This document shows, piece after piece, positions 8,744 to 17,188 of a stretch of 64,000 nt of DNA. The stretch's first letter is position 1. The number at the start of each line of letters is the position of its first letter. The stretch comes from Pseudomonadota bacterium. GTDB lineage: Bacteria; Pseudomonadota; Gammaproteobacteria; Enterobacterales; Enterobacteriaceae. The translations under genes and the position numbers were made by a program. The stretch spans positions 85,659 through 149,658 of the forward strand of contig JAGTSE010000005.1 in assembly GCA_018261615.1 (NCBI GenBank), written 5' to 3'. Below the pieces are notes generated by a model. The model did no database searches. It was not told the DNA's origin and saw only the letters and a program-made list of their open reading frames with translations.

Positions 8744-9520
8744 ATGTTCTTAATCATACTAATAAAATCGCTCATCATCGGCGGCCTGGTTGGCGTCGGT
8801 GTCGGCGCGGGGGCTGCACGCATGTTCCATGCGCCGACCACACAAGGGATGGGCGCATTTCGTACACTGGGCGAACTGAACTCCTGCGAAGGCGATCCAG
8901 CATCGCATTTCTCATTCGGCTTAGGCTTCTTCTTTAACGCCTGGGCTTCGTCCGTTGCGGCAGGTTCTTTCACCCAGGACGTTGACCACCGCATCATTCC
9001 GAACTGGGGCGCGGCGGCGTTAATGGTGAAAAACCGTAACGTTGGCGAAACCCTGCATGATCCGAAAAAGATGGCGATCGCCTGTGGCCTGATTGGCATG
9101 GTGGTCGTCACCTTCCTTAACCTGACGGCTTCCTCCGTTCCTGCGGCCTTGCAAGTCACCGCCGTTAAAGTTCTGGTTCCGGCGGCTAACCTGCTGGTGA
9201 ACACCGTAATGCCAGTGATCTTCTGGCTGGCGGCCATCGACGCGGGCAAAAAATCGGGTTTCTGGGCGACCGTCTTTGGCGGCGCGGCGCAGCTGATTAT
9301 GGGCAACGCTGTACCCGGCCTGGTTCTGGGCATTCTGATTGGTAAAGGTGTGGAAGAGAGCGGCTGGAATCGCGTCACTAAAGTGATGATGACGGCTATT
9401 ATCGCGCTGTTTGTGCTGAGCGCGTTCTTCCGTGGCTTCGATGTGAAAATGATCGAGTCTTTCCACCTGAGCGCGCCGAACTGGCTGGAGCTCATCCACA
9501 ACTCGCTCAGCGGCAAATAA
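8744..9520 (+). CDS. DUF4311 family integral membrane protein
   Basis: A 258-residue polytopic protein with about six to seven hydrophobic segments, starting MFLIILIKSLIIGGLVGVGV. Glycine-rich membrane helices, the motif LNSCEGDPASHFSFGLGFFF around residue 47, and WGAAALMVKNRN are family hallmarks. It probably forms a transporter with the following DUF4310 protein. The start at 8744 has GAGGGCAG upstream; an earlier ATG at 8708 lacks a good ribosome site and adds a soluble leader before the first membrane helix. Confidence 0.8.
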   Translation: MFLIILIKSLIIGGLVGVGVGAGAARMFHAPTTQGMGAFRTLGELNSCEGDPASHFSFGLGFFFNAWASSVAAGSFTQDVDHRIIPNWGAAALMVKNRNVGETLHDPKKMAIACGLIGMVVVTFLNLTASSVPAALQVTAVKVLVPAANLLVNTVMPVIFWLAAIDAGKKSGFWATVFGGAAQLIMGNAVPGLVLGILIGKGVEESGWNRVTKVMMTAIIALFVLSAFFRGFDVKMIESFHLSAPNWLELIHNSLSGK

Positions 9521-9529
9521 GGAAGCGAA

Positions 9530-10171
9530 ATGGAACAGAATAAAGGGTTTTGGTACGCCGACTGGTCGTTCCCGATCTTTGTTGGCCTGCTCTCTTCAGG
9601 CGTGTTCGCCGGGACACATATGTACTACCTGTATGGCATCGGCGCGTTTAACGAAGTGGCGTTTGTCTCGATGCTGCGTTCCGGCATGGACACCGGCGTA
9701 TACGGCGCGGTCGCCGCCTTTGGCGCCAGCTTCCTGTTCGCCCGCATTATTGAAGGTTCGCTGGTCGGTATTCTTGATATCGGCGGTGCGATCCAGACCG
9801 GTGTCGGACTCGGTGTTCCGGCGCTGTTGCTGGGTGCTGGGATCCTCTTCCCGGTGGAAAACTTTGTCGCCTCGCTGGCAACCGGTCTGGTGATTGGCGT
9901 GGTCATTGGCTATCTGATCATTCTGGCGCGTAAGTTCACCATTAACCAGAGCGATTCCACCTACGGCGCAGATGTGATGATGGGCGCGGGTAACGCGTCC
10001 GGCCGCTTCCTCGGGCCGCTGATTATCCTCAGTGCCATGACTGCTTCCATTCCTATTGGTATTGGTTCGCTGGTCGGCGCGCTGCTGTTTTACCTCTGGC
10101 AGAAACCGATTACGGGCGGCGCGATCCTCGGAGCTATGCTGCTGGGCTCCATTTTCCCGGTTGCCCTTTGA
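9530..10171 (+). CDS. DUF4310 family integral membrane protein
   Basis: A 213-residue membrane protein, start MEQNKGFWYADWSFPIFVGL after GGAAGCGAA, 9 nt downstream of DUF4311. About six hydrophobic helices rich in Gly/Ala. The paired EF_0832/EF_0833-type membrane proteins have no characterised relatives; the PRD gene and PRD regulator around them suggest a link to the phosphotransferase system. A GC-rich hairpin (10178-10195) follows and may tune expression of the downstream enzymes. Confidence 0.8.
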   Translation: MEQNKGFWYADWSFPIFVGLLSSGVFAGTHMYYLYGIGAFNEVAFVSMLRSGMDTGVYGAVAAFGASFLFARIIEGSLVGILDIGGAIQTGVGLGVPALLLGAGILFPVENFVASLATGLVIGVVIGYLIILARKFTINQSDSTYGADVMMGAGNASGRFLGPLIILSAMTASIPIGIGSLVGALLFYLWQKPITGGAILGAMLLGSIFPVAL

Positions 10172-10213
10172 GCCCTACGGGCGCTGCGGCGCCCGTTATT
10201 ACTGGAGATTCGC

Positions 10214-11347
10214 ATGTTTGATTTACTCCTGCGCCGGGCGCGTCTGGTTGACGATACGCTGACGGATATCGCCATCAAGGCAGGGAAAATCGCCGCGCTG
10301 GGCGAGATCAACGGCCCGGCGGTTAAAACGCTCGATCTGCACGGTGAACACTATGTCAGCGCCGGGTGGATTGATTCCCACGTGCACTGCTACCCGAACT
10401 CGCCGATTTACCACGATGAACCCGACAGTGTCGGCATCAACACCGGCGTGACGACGGTGATTGACGCGGGCAGTACCGGCGCTGATGATGTCGATGATTT
10501 TTATGCCATTACCCGCGAGGCAGCGACCGAAGTGTATGCGCTGCTGAACGTCTCCCGCGTCGGGCTGATTGCCCAGAACGAGCTGGCCAACATGGCGAAT
10601 ATCGACGCGAATGCGGTACATGACGCGATAAAACGCCACCCGAATTTTATCGTCGGCCTGAAAGCGCGCATGAGCAGCAGCGTGGTCGGCGAAAACGGCA
10701 TCACGCCGCTGGAACGCGCGAAGGCGATTCAGAAAGCCAACGGCGATTTGCCGTTGATGGTGCACATCGGCAACAACCCTCCGAACCTCGATGAAATCGC
10801 TGAGCTGCTGACTTCCGGTGACATCATTACCCACTGCTATAACGGTAAACCTAACCGCATTCTGGCGCCGGGCGGCGAGTTACGCGCTTCCGTGGCGCTC
10901 GCCATTGCGCGTGGCGTGCGTCTGGATGTCGGGCATGGCAGCGCCAGCTTCAGCTTTGCGGTGGCCAAACAGGCCATCAGCCTCGGCATTCTGCCGCAGA
11001 CCATCAGTTCTGATATCTACTGCCGCAACCGGATCGATGGCCCGGTGCGATCGCTGGCAAACGTGATGTCCAAATTCCTCGCCATTGGCCTGTCGCTGCC
11101 GCAGGTGATTGCCTGCGTGACCGACCACGCCGCCGCTGGCCTGCGTCTGAAGCATAAAGGGCGTCTTGCCGTCGGCTTCGACGCCGATCTGACCATTTTT
11201 GACCTACGTCGCCAGTCGGTACTGTTTACCGATGCGGAAAACGACAGCCTACAGGCCGAACAATTACTCACGCCGCTGGCCGCCATTCGCGCGGGCAAAG
11301 GCTATCTGACCGAACAAGGGAGTGCAGAACATGCCTTCGATTTATGA
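10214..11347 (+). CDS. Amidohydrolase-superfamily metalloenzyme (COG3964, amidohydrolase/deacetylase type)
   Basis: A 377-residue cytosolic TIM-barrel hydrolase. The metal motif DSHVH gives His56 and His58. Further family positions are visible as GLKARMS (candidate carboxylated Lys), LMVHIGN and DIITHCYNG (His ligands), and TISSDIY (Asp). Related proteins are often called dihydroorotase by error; family members act on acylated hydroxy or amino acids. In this operon it would release the substrate for the ammonia-lyase and aldolase encoded next. The start follows TACTGGAGATTCGC. Confidence 0.85.
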   Translation: MFDLLLRRARLVDDTLTDIAIKAGKIAALGEINGPAVKTLDLHGEHYVSAGWIDSHVHCYPNSPIYHDEPDSVGINTGVTTVIDAGSTGADDVDDFYAITREAATEVYALLNVSRVGLIAQNELANMANIDANAVHDAIKRHPNFIVGLKARMSSSVVGENGITPLERAKAIQKANGDLPLMVHIGNNPPNLDEIAELLTSGDIITHCYNGKPNRILAPGGELRASVALAIARGVRLDVGHGSASFSFAVAKQAISLGILPQTISSDIYCRNRIDGPVRSLANVMSKFLAIGLSLPQVIACVTDHAAAGLRLKHKGRLAVGFDADLTIFDLRRQSVLFTDAENDSLQAEQLLTPLAAIRAGKGYLTEQGSAEHAFDL

Positions 11348-12446
11348 AAAGTACAATTTAAAACAGGTGATTAACGCCTCCGGCCGGATGACCGCGCTGG
11401 GCGTTTCCACCCCGCGCCCGGAAGTGGTGGAAGCCGTGCTTGGCGGCATGAATCACTATTTCGAAATGAAAGATCTGGTGAACAAAACCGGCGAATACAT
11501 TGCGAAGCTGCTGGACGTTGAAGCGGCGACTGTTGTCTCCTGCGCCTCAGCGGGGATTGCACAATCCGTTGCTGCGGTGCTGGTGCGCGACAGCAACTGG
11601 CTGCTAGAGAATCTGCACAGCACGGTGATTGAGAACAACGAAATCGTGCTGCCGCGCGGTCACAACGTGAACTTCGGCGCACCAGTCGGCACGATGGTGG
11701 CGCTCGGCGGCGGGAAAGTGGTGGAAGCGGGTTATGCCAACGAATGTTCCGCCGAGCAACTGGCGGCGGCAATCTCGCCGCGCACGGCCGCGATCCTCTA
11801 TATCAAATCACACCACTGCGTACAAAAAAGCATGCTCAGCGTGGAGCAGGCGGTGGTGGTGGCGCGGAAACATAACCTGCCGCTGATTGTCGATGCCGCG
11901 GCGGAAGAGGATTTGCAATGCTACTACCGCGACGGGGCCGATTTGGTGATTTACAGCGGCGCGAAGGCCATCGAAGGGCCAACCAGCGGGTTGGTGATCG
12001 GCAAAACCCAGTACGTCGAGTGGGTGAAACGCCAGACGGCGGGCATTGGCCGCGCCATGAAAGTCGGCAAAGAGGGCATTCTTGGCCTGACTTGCGCCAT
12101 CGAACACTATCTGAGCGCCCGCAAAGAGAGCGGAGCGGAGATGGTTGCCAAAATGACGCCGTTTATCGATCAGCTCAACACGCTGCAAGGCGTGAGCGCA
12201 CGCGTGGTATGGGACAGCGCAGGGCGCGACATTGCCCGCAGCGAAATTAAGTTTGATGAAGCGGTAACCGGCATCGCCACCGGCGAACTGGTCAGCGCGC
12301 TGAAACAGGGTGAATACGCCATCTATTTTCGTGGTTACAAAGCCAATGAAGGCATTATCGAAGCCGATGTGCGCAGCGTGAGCGCTGAGCAACTGGCGAT
12401 TGTTTATCGCCGCATTGCCGAAGAATTGAAGGAACAACACGCATGA
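11331..12446 (+). CDS. PLP-dependent SelA-like enzyme, DgaE (D-glucosaminate-6-phosphate ammonia-lyase) type
   Basis: A 371-residue fold-type-I PLP enzyme of the SelA-like group. The Schiff-base Lys is K212 in YSGAKAIEGPTSG; the DAAAEEDL region near residue 188 supplies the PLP-ring Asp. In Salmonella DgaE removes ammonia from D-glucosaminate 6-phosphate to give KDPG. The ATG at 11331 lies inside the end of the amidohydrolase gene (17-nt overlap) with GGGAG upstream; a GTG at 11322 is less likely. The exact substrate here is inferred from family and the adjacent aldolase. Confidence 0.82.
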   Translation: MPSIYEKYNLKQVINASGRMTALGVSTPRPEVVEAVLGGMNHYFEMKDLVNKTGEYIAKLLDVEAATVVSCASAGIAQSVAAVLVRDSNWLLENLHSTVIENNEIVLPRGHNVNFGAPVGTMVALGGGKVVEAGYANECSAEQLAAAISPRTAAILYIKSHHCVQKSMLSVEQAVVVARKHNLPLIVDAAAEEDLQCYYRDGADLVIYSGAKAIEGPTSGLVIGKTQYVEWVKRQTAGIGRAMKVGKEGILGLTCAIEHYLSARKESGAEMVAKMTPFIDQLNTLQGVSARVVWDSAGRDIARSEIKFDEAVTGIATGELVSALKQGEYAIYFRGYKANEGIIEADVRSVSAEQLAIVYRRIAEELKEQHA

Positions 12447-13183
12447 AACTGACACCGAACTTTTACCGTGATCGTGTCTGCCTGAACGTACTGGCGGGAA
12501 GCAAGGAGAATGCCAGCGCCATCTATCAAGCGGCAGAAGGCCATGTGCTGGTCGGCGTGCTATCCAAAAATTACCCGGATGTGGCGTCGGCGGTGGCGGA
12601 TATGCGTGACTATGCGGCGCGTATTGATAACGCGCTCTCTGTCGGCCTCGGCGCGGGCGATCCGAACCAGTCGGCGATGGTCAGCGCCATCTCCCGCGAC
12701 GTGCAGCCGCAGCACGTCAATCAGGTGTTTACCGGCGTGGCGACCAGCCGCGCGCTGCTTGGACAGAATGAAACGGTGGTTAACGGTCTGGTTTCGCCGA
12801 CCGGCACGCCAGGGTTGGTGAAAATCTCCACCGGGCCACTCAGCAGCCAGGTGGCAGACGGTATTGTGCCAGTGGAAACCGCTATTGCACTGCTGAAGGA
12901 TATGGGCGGTAGCTCGATTAAATATTTCCCGATGGGCGGGCTGAAGTGCCGTGATGAGTTTCAGGCGGTTGCCGATGCCTGCGCACGCCATGACTTCTGG
13001 CTGGAACCGACAGGCGGTATCGATCTGGATAACTACAGCGAAATCCTGCGCATCGCGCTGGAAGCGGGCGTCAGCAAAATTATCCCGCATATCTACAGTT
13101 CGATTATCGATAAAACGAGTGGTGATACCCGCCCGGCCGATGTACGTCAGTTACTGGCAATGACCAAAGCATTAGTGAAGTAA
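12443..13183 (+). CDS. KDPG-type aldolase, DgaF family (EF_0839 type)
   Basis: A 246-residue Class I aldolase-like protein. DgaF in Salmonella cleaves 2-keto-3-deoxy-6-phosphogluconate into pyruvate and glyceraldehyde 3-phosphate. The KYFPMGGLKCRDEFQAVADA block carries a candidate Schiff-base Lys, and LEPTGGIDLDNY a phosphate-binding loop. Its ATG overlaps the previous stop (ATGA), so translation is coupled to the PLP enzyme. A CCCTCCC/GGGAGGG hairpin (13192-13214) separates it from the next gene. Confidence 0.85.
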   Translation: MKLTPNFYRDRVCLNVLAGSKENASAIYQAAEGHVLVGVLSKNYPDVASAVADMRDYAARIDNALSVGLGAGDPNQSAMVSAISRDVQPQHVNQVFTGVATSRALLGQNETVVNGLVSPTGTPGLVKISTGPLSSQVADGIVPVETAIALLKDMGGSSIKYFPMGGLKCRDEFQAVADACARHDFWLEPTGGIDLDNYSEILRIALEAGVSKIIPHIYSSIIDKTSGDTRPADVRQLLAMTKALVK

Positions 13184-13239
13184 ACGTCCTGCCCTCCCAC
13201 AACCTGCGGGAGGGAAACGCACACGATAAAGGAGCCACC

Positions 13240-14385
13240 ATGCACACTGCCCGACATCTGCTTGCTGCTTCACTCTCCCTGCTAGCGACCAGCGTCATTG
13301 CTCAGACGCAGTACGCTTGGGTGGGAACTTACAACCCCAACGGCGAAGGCGTTTACCGCTTTACTGTTGATCCACAATCCGGCGCGCTGGGCAACAAAAC
13401 GTTGGTCAGCACACTGCCGAATGCGGCGCAGCTTACCGTTTCGCAGGATGGCAAAACATTGTATGTCGCCAGCGAAGTGGAAAAGGGCGTGGTGCAGGCG
13501 CTGCGTATTGACGATAACGGCGCATTGCAGGAACTGAACCAGGTGTCATCCGGTGGTGCCGGGCCGGTTTATCTGGCGCTGACGCCGAATGGGCGCTATC
13601 TGCTGGTGGCGAATTACGTCAGCGGTTCGATTGCCGTACTGCCGGTAAAAGCCGACGGTAGCCTCGGCGAGGCGGTGGACAGCCAACAGGATCAGGGCGA
13701 AGCGGGAGCTGCCAAACCCGCAGCAGCCGTGGAGGGCAGCTTTGCCATCAGCGATCATAACGGCCCGCATGCGCATATGATTGCCGCCGATCCGCAGGGA
13801 AAATTTGTTTTCTCGACCGATCTGGGGCTGGATCGTATTTATCAGTACCGACTGGAGGCGCAAAGTGGCAAGTTAACGCCTAACGAGCCACCTTTTATCA
13901 ACGCGTCTTCAAAAGGCGCCGGGCCGCGTCACTTTGTCTTTACGCCAAAAGGCGATGGGCTGTGGTTGATCAATGAAGAGGCCTCAACATTGACATACTA
14001 CTCGCTGGACAGCACAAGCGGAACGCTGAAAGAGGGCAAAACCACCTCGGCGCTGCCAGCAGCGTACAAAGGCACCAGCTTTGCCGCTGGCCTGGTACTC
14101 AGTCGGGATGGTAAACAACTGTATGTGGCTAACCGTCTGCATAACAGCGTGGCGCACTTTAGCGTACAGCCGGATGGCACGCTGGCGCATCAGGATGATG
14201 TCTGGACGCGCGGCGACTATCCGCGCTCGCTGACGCTGGATAACCAGGGGCGCTGGCTGTACGTCATGAATCAACGTAGCGACAATATCACCCGTTTTCG
14301 CGTTGCGAAGGACGGTAAGCTAAATTTTGCGCCGGATTACACGCCGGTGGGTAGCCCATCTCAGATGGTCATTTCCTCTTACTAA
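13240..14385 (+). CDS. Exported seven-bladed beta-propeller, lactonase family
   Basis: A 381-residue protein of the 6-phosphogluconolactonase-like (YbhE/Pgl, PF10282) family, with an N-terminal signal peptide (MHTARHLLAASLSLLATSVIA then QTQ). Propeller repeats of the form DGKTLYVAS, NGRYLLVANY, DGKQLYVANR and QGRWLYVMNQ recur through the chain. Cytosolic Pgl hydrolyses a phosphosugar lactone; an exported copy would act on an unphosphorylated lactone in the periplasm. It follows the aldolase by 56 nt with GGAG at the start and is probably co-transcribed. Confidence 0.8.
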   Translation: MHTARHLLAASLSLLATSVIAQTQYAWVGTYNPNGEGVYRFTVDPQSGALGNKTLVSTLPNAAQLTVSQDGKTLYVASEVEKGVVQALRIDDNGALQELNQVSSGGAGPVYLALTPNGRYLLVANYVSGSIAVLPVKADGSLGEAVDSQQDQGEAGAAKPAAAVEGSFAISDHNGPHAHMIAADPQGKFVFSTDLGLDRIYQYRLEAQSGKLTPNEPPFINASSKGAGPRHFVFTPKGDGLWLINEEASTLTYYSLDSTSGTLKEGKTTSALPAAYKGTSFAAGLVLSRDGKQLYVANRLHNSVAHFSVQPDGTLAHQDDVWTRGDYPRSLTLDNQGRWLYVMNQRSDNITRFRVAKDGKLNFAPDYTPVGSPSQMVISSY

Positions 14386-14399
14386 GCCAGGAGACTGAT

Positions 14400-16310
14400 G
14401 TGCGATTCCCGAACCAACGTTTAGCGCAGTTGTTTATGATGTTGCAAAACGAGACACTGCCGCAGGATGAACTGGCACAAAGGCTGTCGGTCTCCACGCG
14501 TACCGTTCGGGCCGATATCACCGCCTTAAATGCGCTGCTGGAGCACCACGGCGCACAGTTTATTTTGACGCGCGGCAGCGGTTATCAACTGAAGATTGAT
14601 GACGCTACGCGTTACCAGACATTACAGGCTGCCCGCCCGCGCGCGCTGCGCATTCCCCGCAGTGGGCCGGAGCGTGTGCACTACCTGGTGGTACGGTTTC
14701 TGACCTCTGCCTTTTCCCTGAAGCTGGAAGATCTGGCGGATGAGTGGTTTGTCAGCCGTGCCACGCTGCAAAACGACATGATCGAAGTGCGCGAGTGGTT
14801 TTCCCGTTATCGTCTGACGCTGGAAACTCGTCCGCGCCACGGCATGAAGCTATTTGGCAGCGAGATGGCGCTGCGCGCCTGTCTGACGGATCTGCTATTT
14901 GAGCTGGCGCAGCAAAACGCGCACAACCCGCTGATCACTGAAGAGGCGCTCAACCCTGGCGTGCCAGAAGCGCTGGCCGCCATTCTGCATGACTGCTTTA
15001 GCCACTATCACATTCGCCTGACTGATGAGGGCGATCTGTTTATCCGCCTCTATTGTGCAGTGGCGGTGCGGCGTATCAGCGAAGGGTATCCGCTCTCGGA
15101 ATTTACCGCCGAAGATGGCGATGAGAACGTGCGCGATGCAGCGCGTGCCATTTCTGCCGCGCTACAGCAACTGGCGGGAAAACCGCTGGCGGCGTCGGAA
15201 GAACACTGGCTGCGGGTGCATATTGCCGGGCGGCGAGTGCAGGAGATTGCGCCGAGTGCCATTAGCGCGGACGACGACGAAACGCTGGTGAACTACATTC
15301 TCGGCTATATCAATACGCACTATAACTACAACCTGCAGAGTGACGATCAACTACATGCGGATTTACTGACGCATATTAAAACCATGATCACCCGCGTGCG
15401 TTACCAGATCATGATCCCTAACCCGTTGCTGGATAACATTAAACAGCATTATCCGATGGCCTGGGATATGACGCTGGCGGCGGTATCCAGTTGGGGAAAA
15501 TACACGCCATATGTCATCAGCGAAAACGAAATTGGCTTCCTGGTGCTGCATATTGGCGTAGGGCTTGAGCGCCATTACAACATTGGCTACCAGCGCCAGC
15601 CGCGCGTGCTGCTGGTGTGCGATGCCGGGAATGCGATGGTGCGGATGATTGAAGCGGTGCTGGCGCGAAAATATCCGCAAATTGTTATCTCCCGCACCGT
15701 AACGCTGCGCGACTACGAGCAGTGCGACGGTATTGCGGAAGATTTTGTTATTTCCACTGCGCGGATCAGCGAGAAAGACAAACCGATCGTCACCATCGCG
15801 CCTTTCCCCACTGATTACCAACTGGAGCAGATCGGCAAGTTGGTGCTGGTAGACAGGACGCGTCCGTGGATGCTGGAAAAGTATTTTGATGCCGCGCATT
15901 TCCGCATTATCGACGGCGCGATGGATCAGCAGACGCTGTTTAAAACCCTTTGCGATCAGCTTCAGGATGAAGGTTTTGTCGGCACAGAGTTTGTTGATTC
16001 CGTGGTGGAGCGTGAAGCGATTGTCAGCACCATGCTCGGCGAAGGCATTGCATTGCCGCACGCGCTGGGGTTGCTGGCGAAAAAAACCGTTGTCTACACC
16101 GTGCTCGCGCCAAAAGGCATTCAGTGGGGCGAGGAGATCGCGCATGTCATCTTCCTGCTGGCGATCAGCAAAAGCGAGTATGAAGAGGCGATGGCGATCT
16201 ACGATATTTTTGTCACTTTCCTGCGCGAACGTGCAGTATCAAGGCTTTGCGATTGCGCCAATTTCGCCGCCTTCCGAAACGTGGCGATGGAGTGCGTCAG
16301 TCGGTTTTGA
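14400..16310 (+). CDS. PRD-containing transcriptional activator with EIIB/EIIA modules (BglG/MtlR-type)
   Basis: A 636-residue regulator. HTH at residues 12-45 (ELAQRLSVSTRTVRADI), a second HTH near 105-130 (LADEWFVSRATLQND), two PRDs in the middle (His in NTHYNYN and LVLHIGVGLERHYN), an EIIB-like segment with VLLVCDAGNAMV (phospho-Cys candidate), and an EIIA-like C-terminal domain with GIALPHA. PTS phosphorylation is expected to control its activity. The start is GTG at 14400, with CAGGAG seven bases before; an out-of-frame ATG overlaps it. It closes the operon and probably binds near 7594-7613. Confidence 0.88.
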   Translation: MRFPNQRLAQLFMMLQNETLPQDELAQRLSVSTRTVRADITALNALLEHHGAQFILTRGSGYQLKIDDATRYQTLQAARPRALRIPRSGPERVHYLVVRFLTSAFSLKLEDLADEWFVSRATLQNDMIEVREWFSRYRLTLETRPRHGMKLFGSEMALRACLTDLLFELAQQNAHNPLITEEALNPGVPEALAAILHDCFSHYHIRLTDEGDLFIRLYCAVAVRRISEGYPLSEFTAEDGDENVRDAARAISAALQQLAGKPLAASEEHWLRVHIAGRRVQEIAPSAISADDDETLVNYILGYINTHYNYNLQSDDQLHADLLTHIKTMITRVRYQIMIPNPLLDNIKQHYPMAWDMTLAAVSSWGKYTPYVISENEIGFLVLHIGVGLERHYNIGYQRQPRVLLVCDAGNAMVRMIEAVLARKYPQIVISRTVTLRDYEQCDGIAEDFVISTARISEKDKPIVTIAPFPTDYQLEQIGKLVLVDRTRPWMLEKYFDAAHFRIIDGAMDQQTLFKTLCDQLQDEGFVGTEFVDSVVEREAIVSTMLGEGIALPHALGLLAKKTVVYTVLAPKGIQWGEEIAHVIFLLAISKSEYEEAMAIYDIFVTFLRERAVSRLCDCANFAAFRNVAMECVSRF

Positions 16311-16317
16311 CGGTGAT

Positions 16318-16352
16318 GGTAATGGAAGCTCTTACGCAGTACTTCCATTACC
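16318..16352. terminator. Hairpin between the regulator and the convergent porin gene
   Basis: Perfect 11-bp inverted repeat GGTAATGGAAG / CTTCCATTACC with a 13-nt loop, 7 nt after the regulator stop. No T-run follows on either strand, so it may protect 3' ends rather than terminate strongly. Confidence 0.5.
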
Positions 16353-16360
16353 GAGGTCAT

Positions 16361-17104
16361 TTATTTGAAGGTGTAGGCAATACCGGCGCGTAAGCGCAAC
16401 TGACGTTCGCTGGATGACGACGAACGATTAATGTCACCGAAGCTGATATACGGGCTCCATTCACGCTTATCACCAAGCGCGTAGTTGAACTGTAACTCCT
16501 GCTCATAATTGTATCGTTTGTTGGCAAAGAGATTTTCATCACCGTGCTGATAGATCAATTTATAGGTGGTGGTTAAATTAGCAATGTTGTACCGCAAATA
16601 ACCGTCAACACGGTTGACGGTGCGATGCCTGTTAGTACTGCAATTTGCACAGCCGCTATTATCATGGGCATAATCAGTCAACTCCAGTCGATACAATCCG
16701 CCGACTGACCAGCGCTCATTAATTTTGTACCACGGCGATATACCCACTTTCCATTCGGTTCGTGTCGAGTTAAATTCCGGCTGCAGCAGCGGAGAAATAG
16801 TCCAGTTGCCGAAACTGTATTTCTTCGCTAGTGTCATTTCTACTGCATTGAGTACCGGATCTTCATAATATTTGTCTTTTATATCCGCGCCGCCTGTTTT
16901 AAATTTTGTTTCGACTGCGAATGAGAAGTCTTGCGGCAACTGCGTCGCTAACGTTAATTTGTCATAGTGTGTTCTGTCACGCAGTCGATATTCATGGCGG
17001 TAATCCAGACTGACGTTTCTTAATATAATATCGTCTGCTGTGGCATAGCCGGTTGAGACAAGGGTGATAGAGGCACAGAGTGTATTGCATATTTTTCTAT
17101 TCAT
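16361..17104 (-). CDS. Oligogalacturonate-specific porin, KdgM family
   Basis: A 247-residue outer-membrane beta-barrel with a signal peptide (MNRKICNTLCASITLVSTGYA-TADD). KdgM signatures are present: SLDYRHEYR near the N-terminus, alternating aromatic and polar strands, WKVGISPWYKINERW, and RLRAGIAYTF at the end. Such porins let pectin-derived acidic oligosaccharides cross the outer membrane. The chain ends YTFK rather than with the usual terminal Phe. It is downstream of and co-oriented with the rhamnogalacturonate lyase, which would supply its substrate. Confidence 0.88.
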   Translation of the reverse strand: MNRKICNTLCASITLVSTGYATADDIILRNVSLDYRHEYRLRDRTHYDKLTLATQLPQDFSFAVETKFKTGGADIKDKYYEDPVLNAVEMTLAKKYSFGNWTISPLLQPEFNSTRTEWKVGISPWYKINERWSVGGLYRLELTDYAHDNSGCANCSTNRHRTVNRVDGYLRYNIANLTTTYKLIYQHGDENLFANKRYNYEQELQFNYALGDKREWSPYISFGDINRSSSSSERQLRLRAGIAYTFK

Positions 17105-17188
17105 TTGTCGAAATCCTTTCGTTTTTTGTTGACAAGGGAAAGAGACCGTATTGCAGTGAATAGCTGAAATACGGTCCGAAAAAAATAA

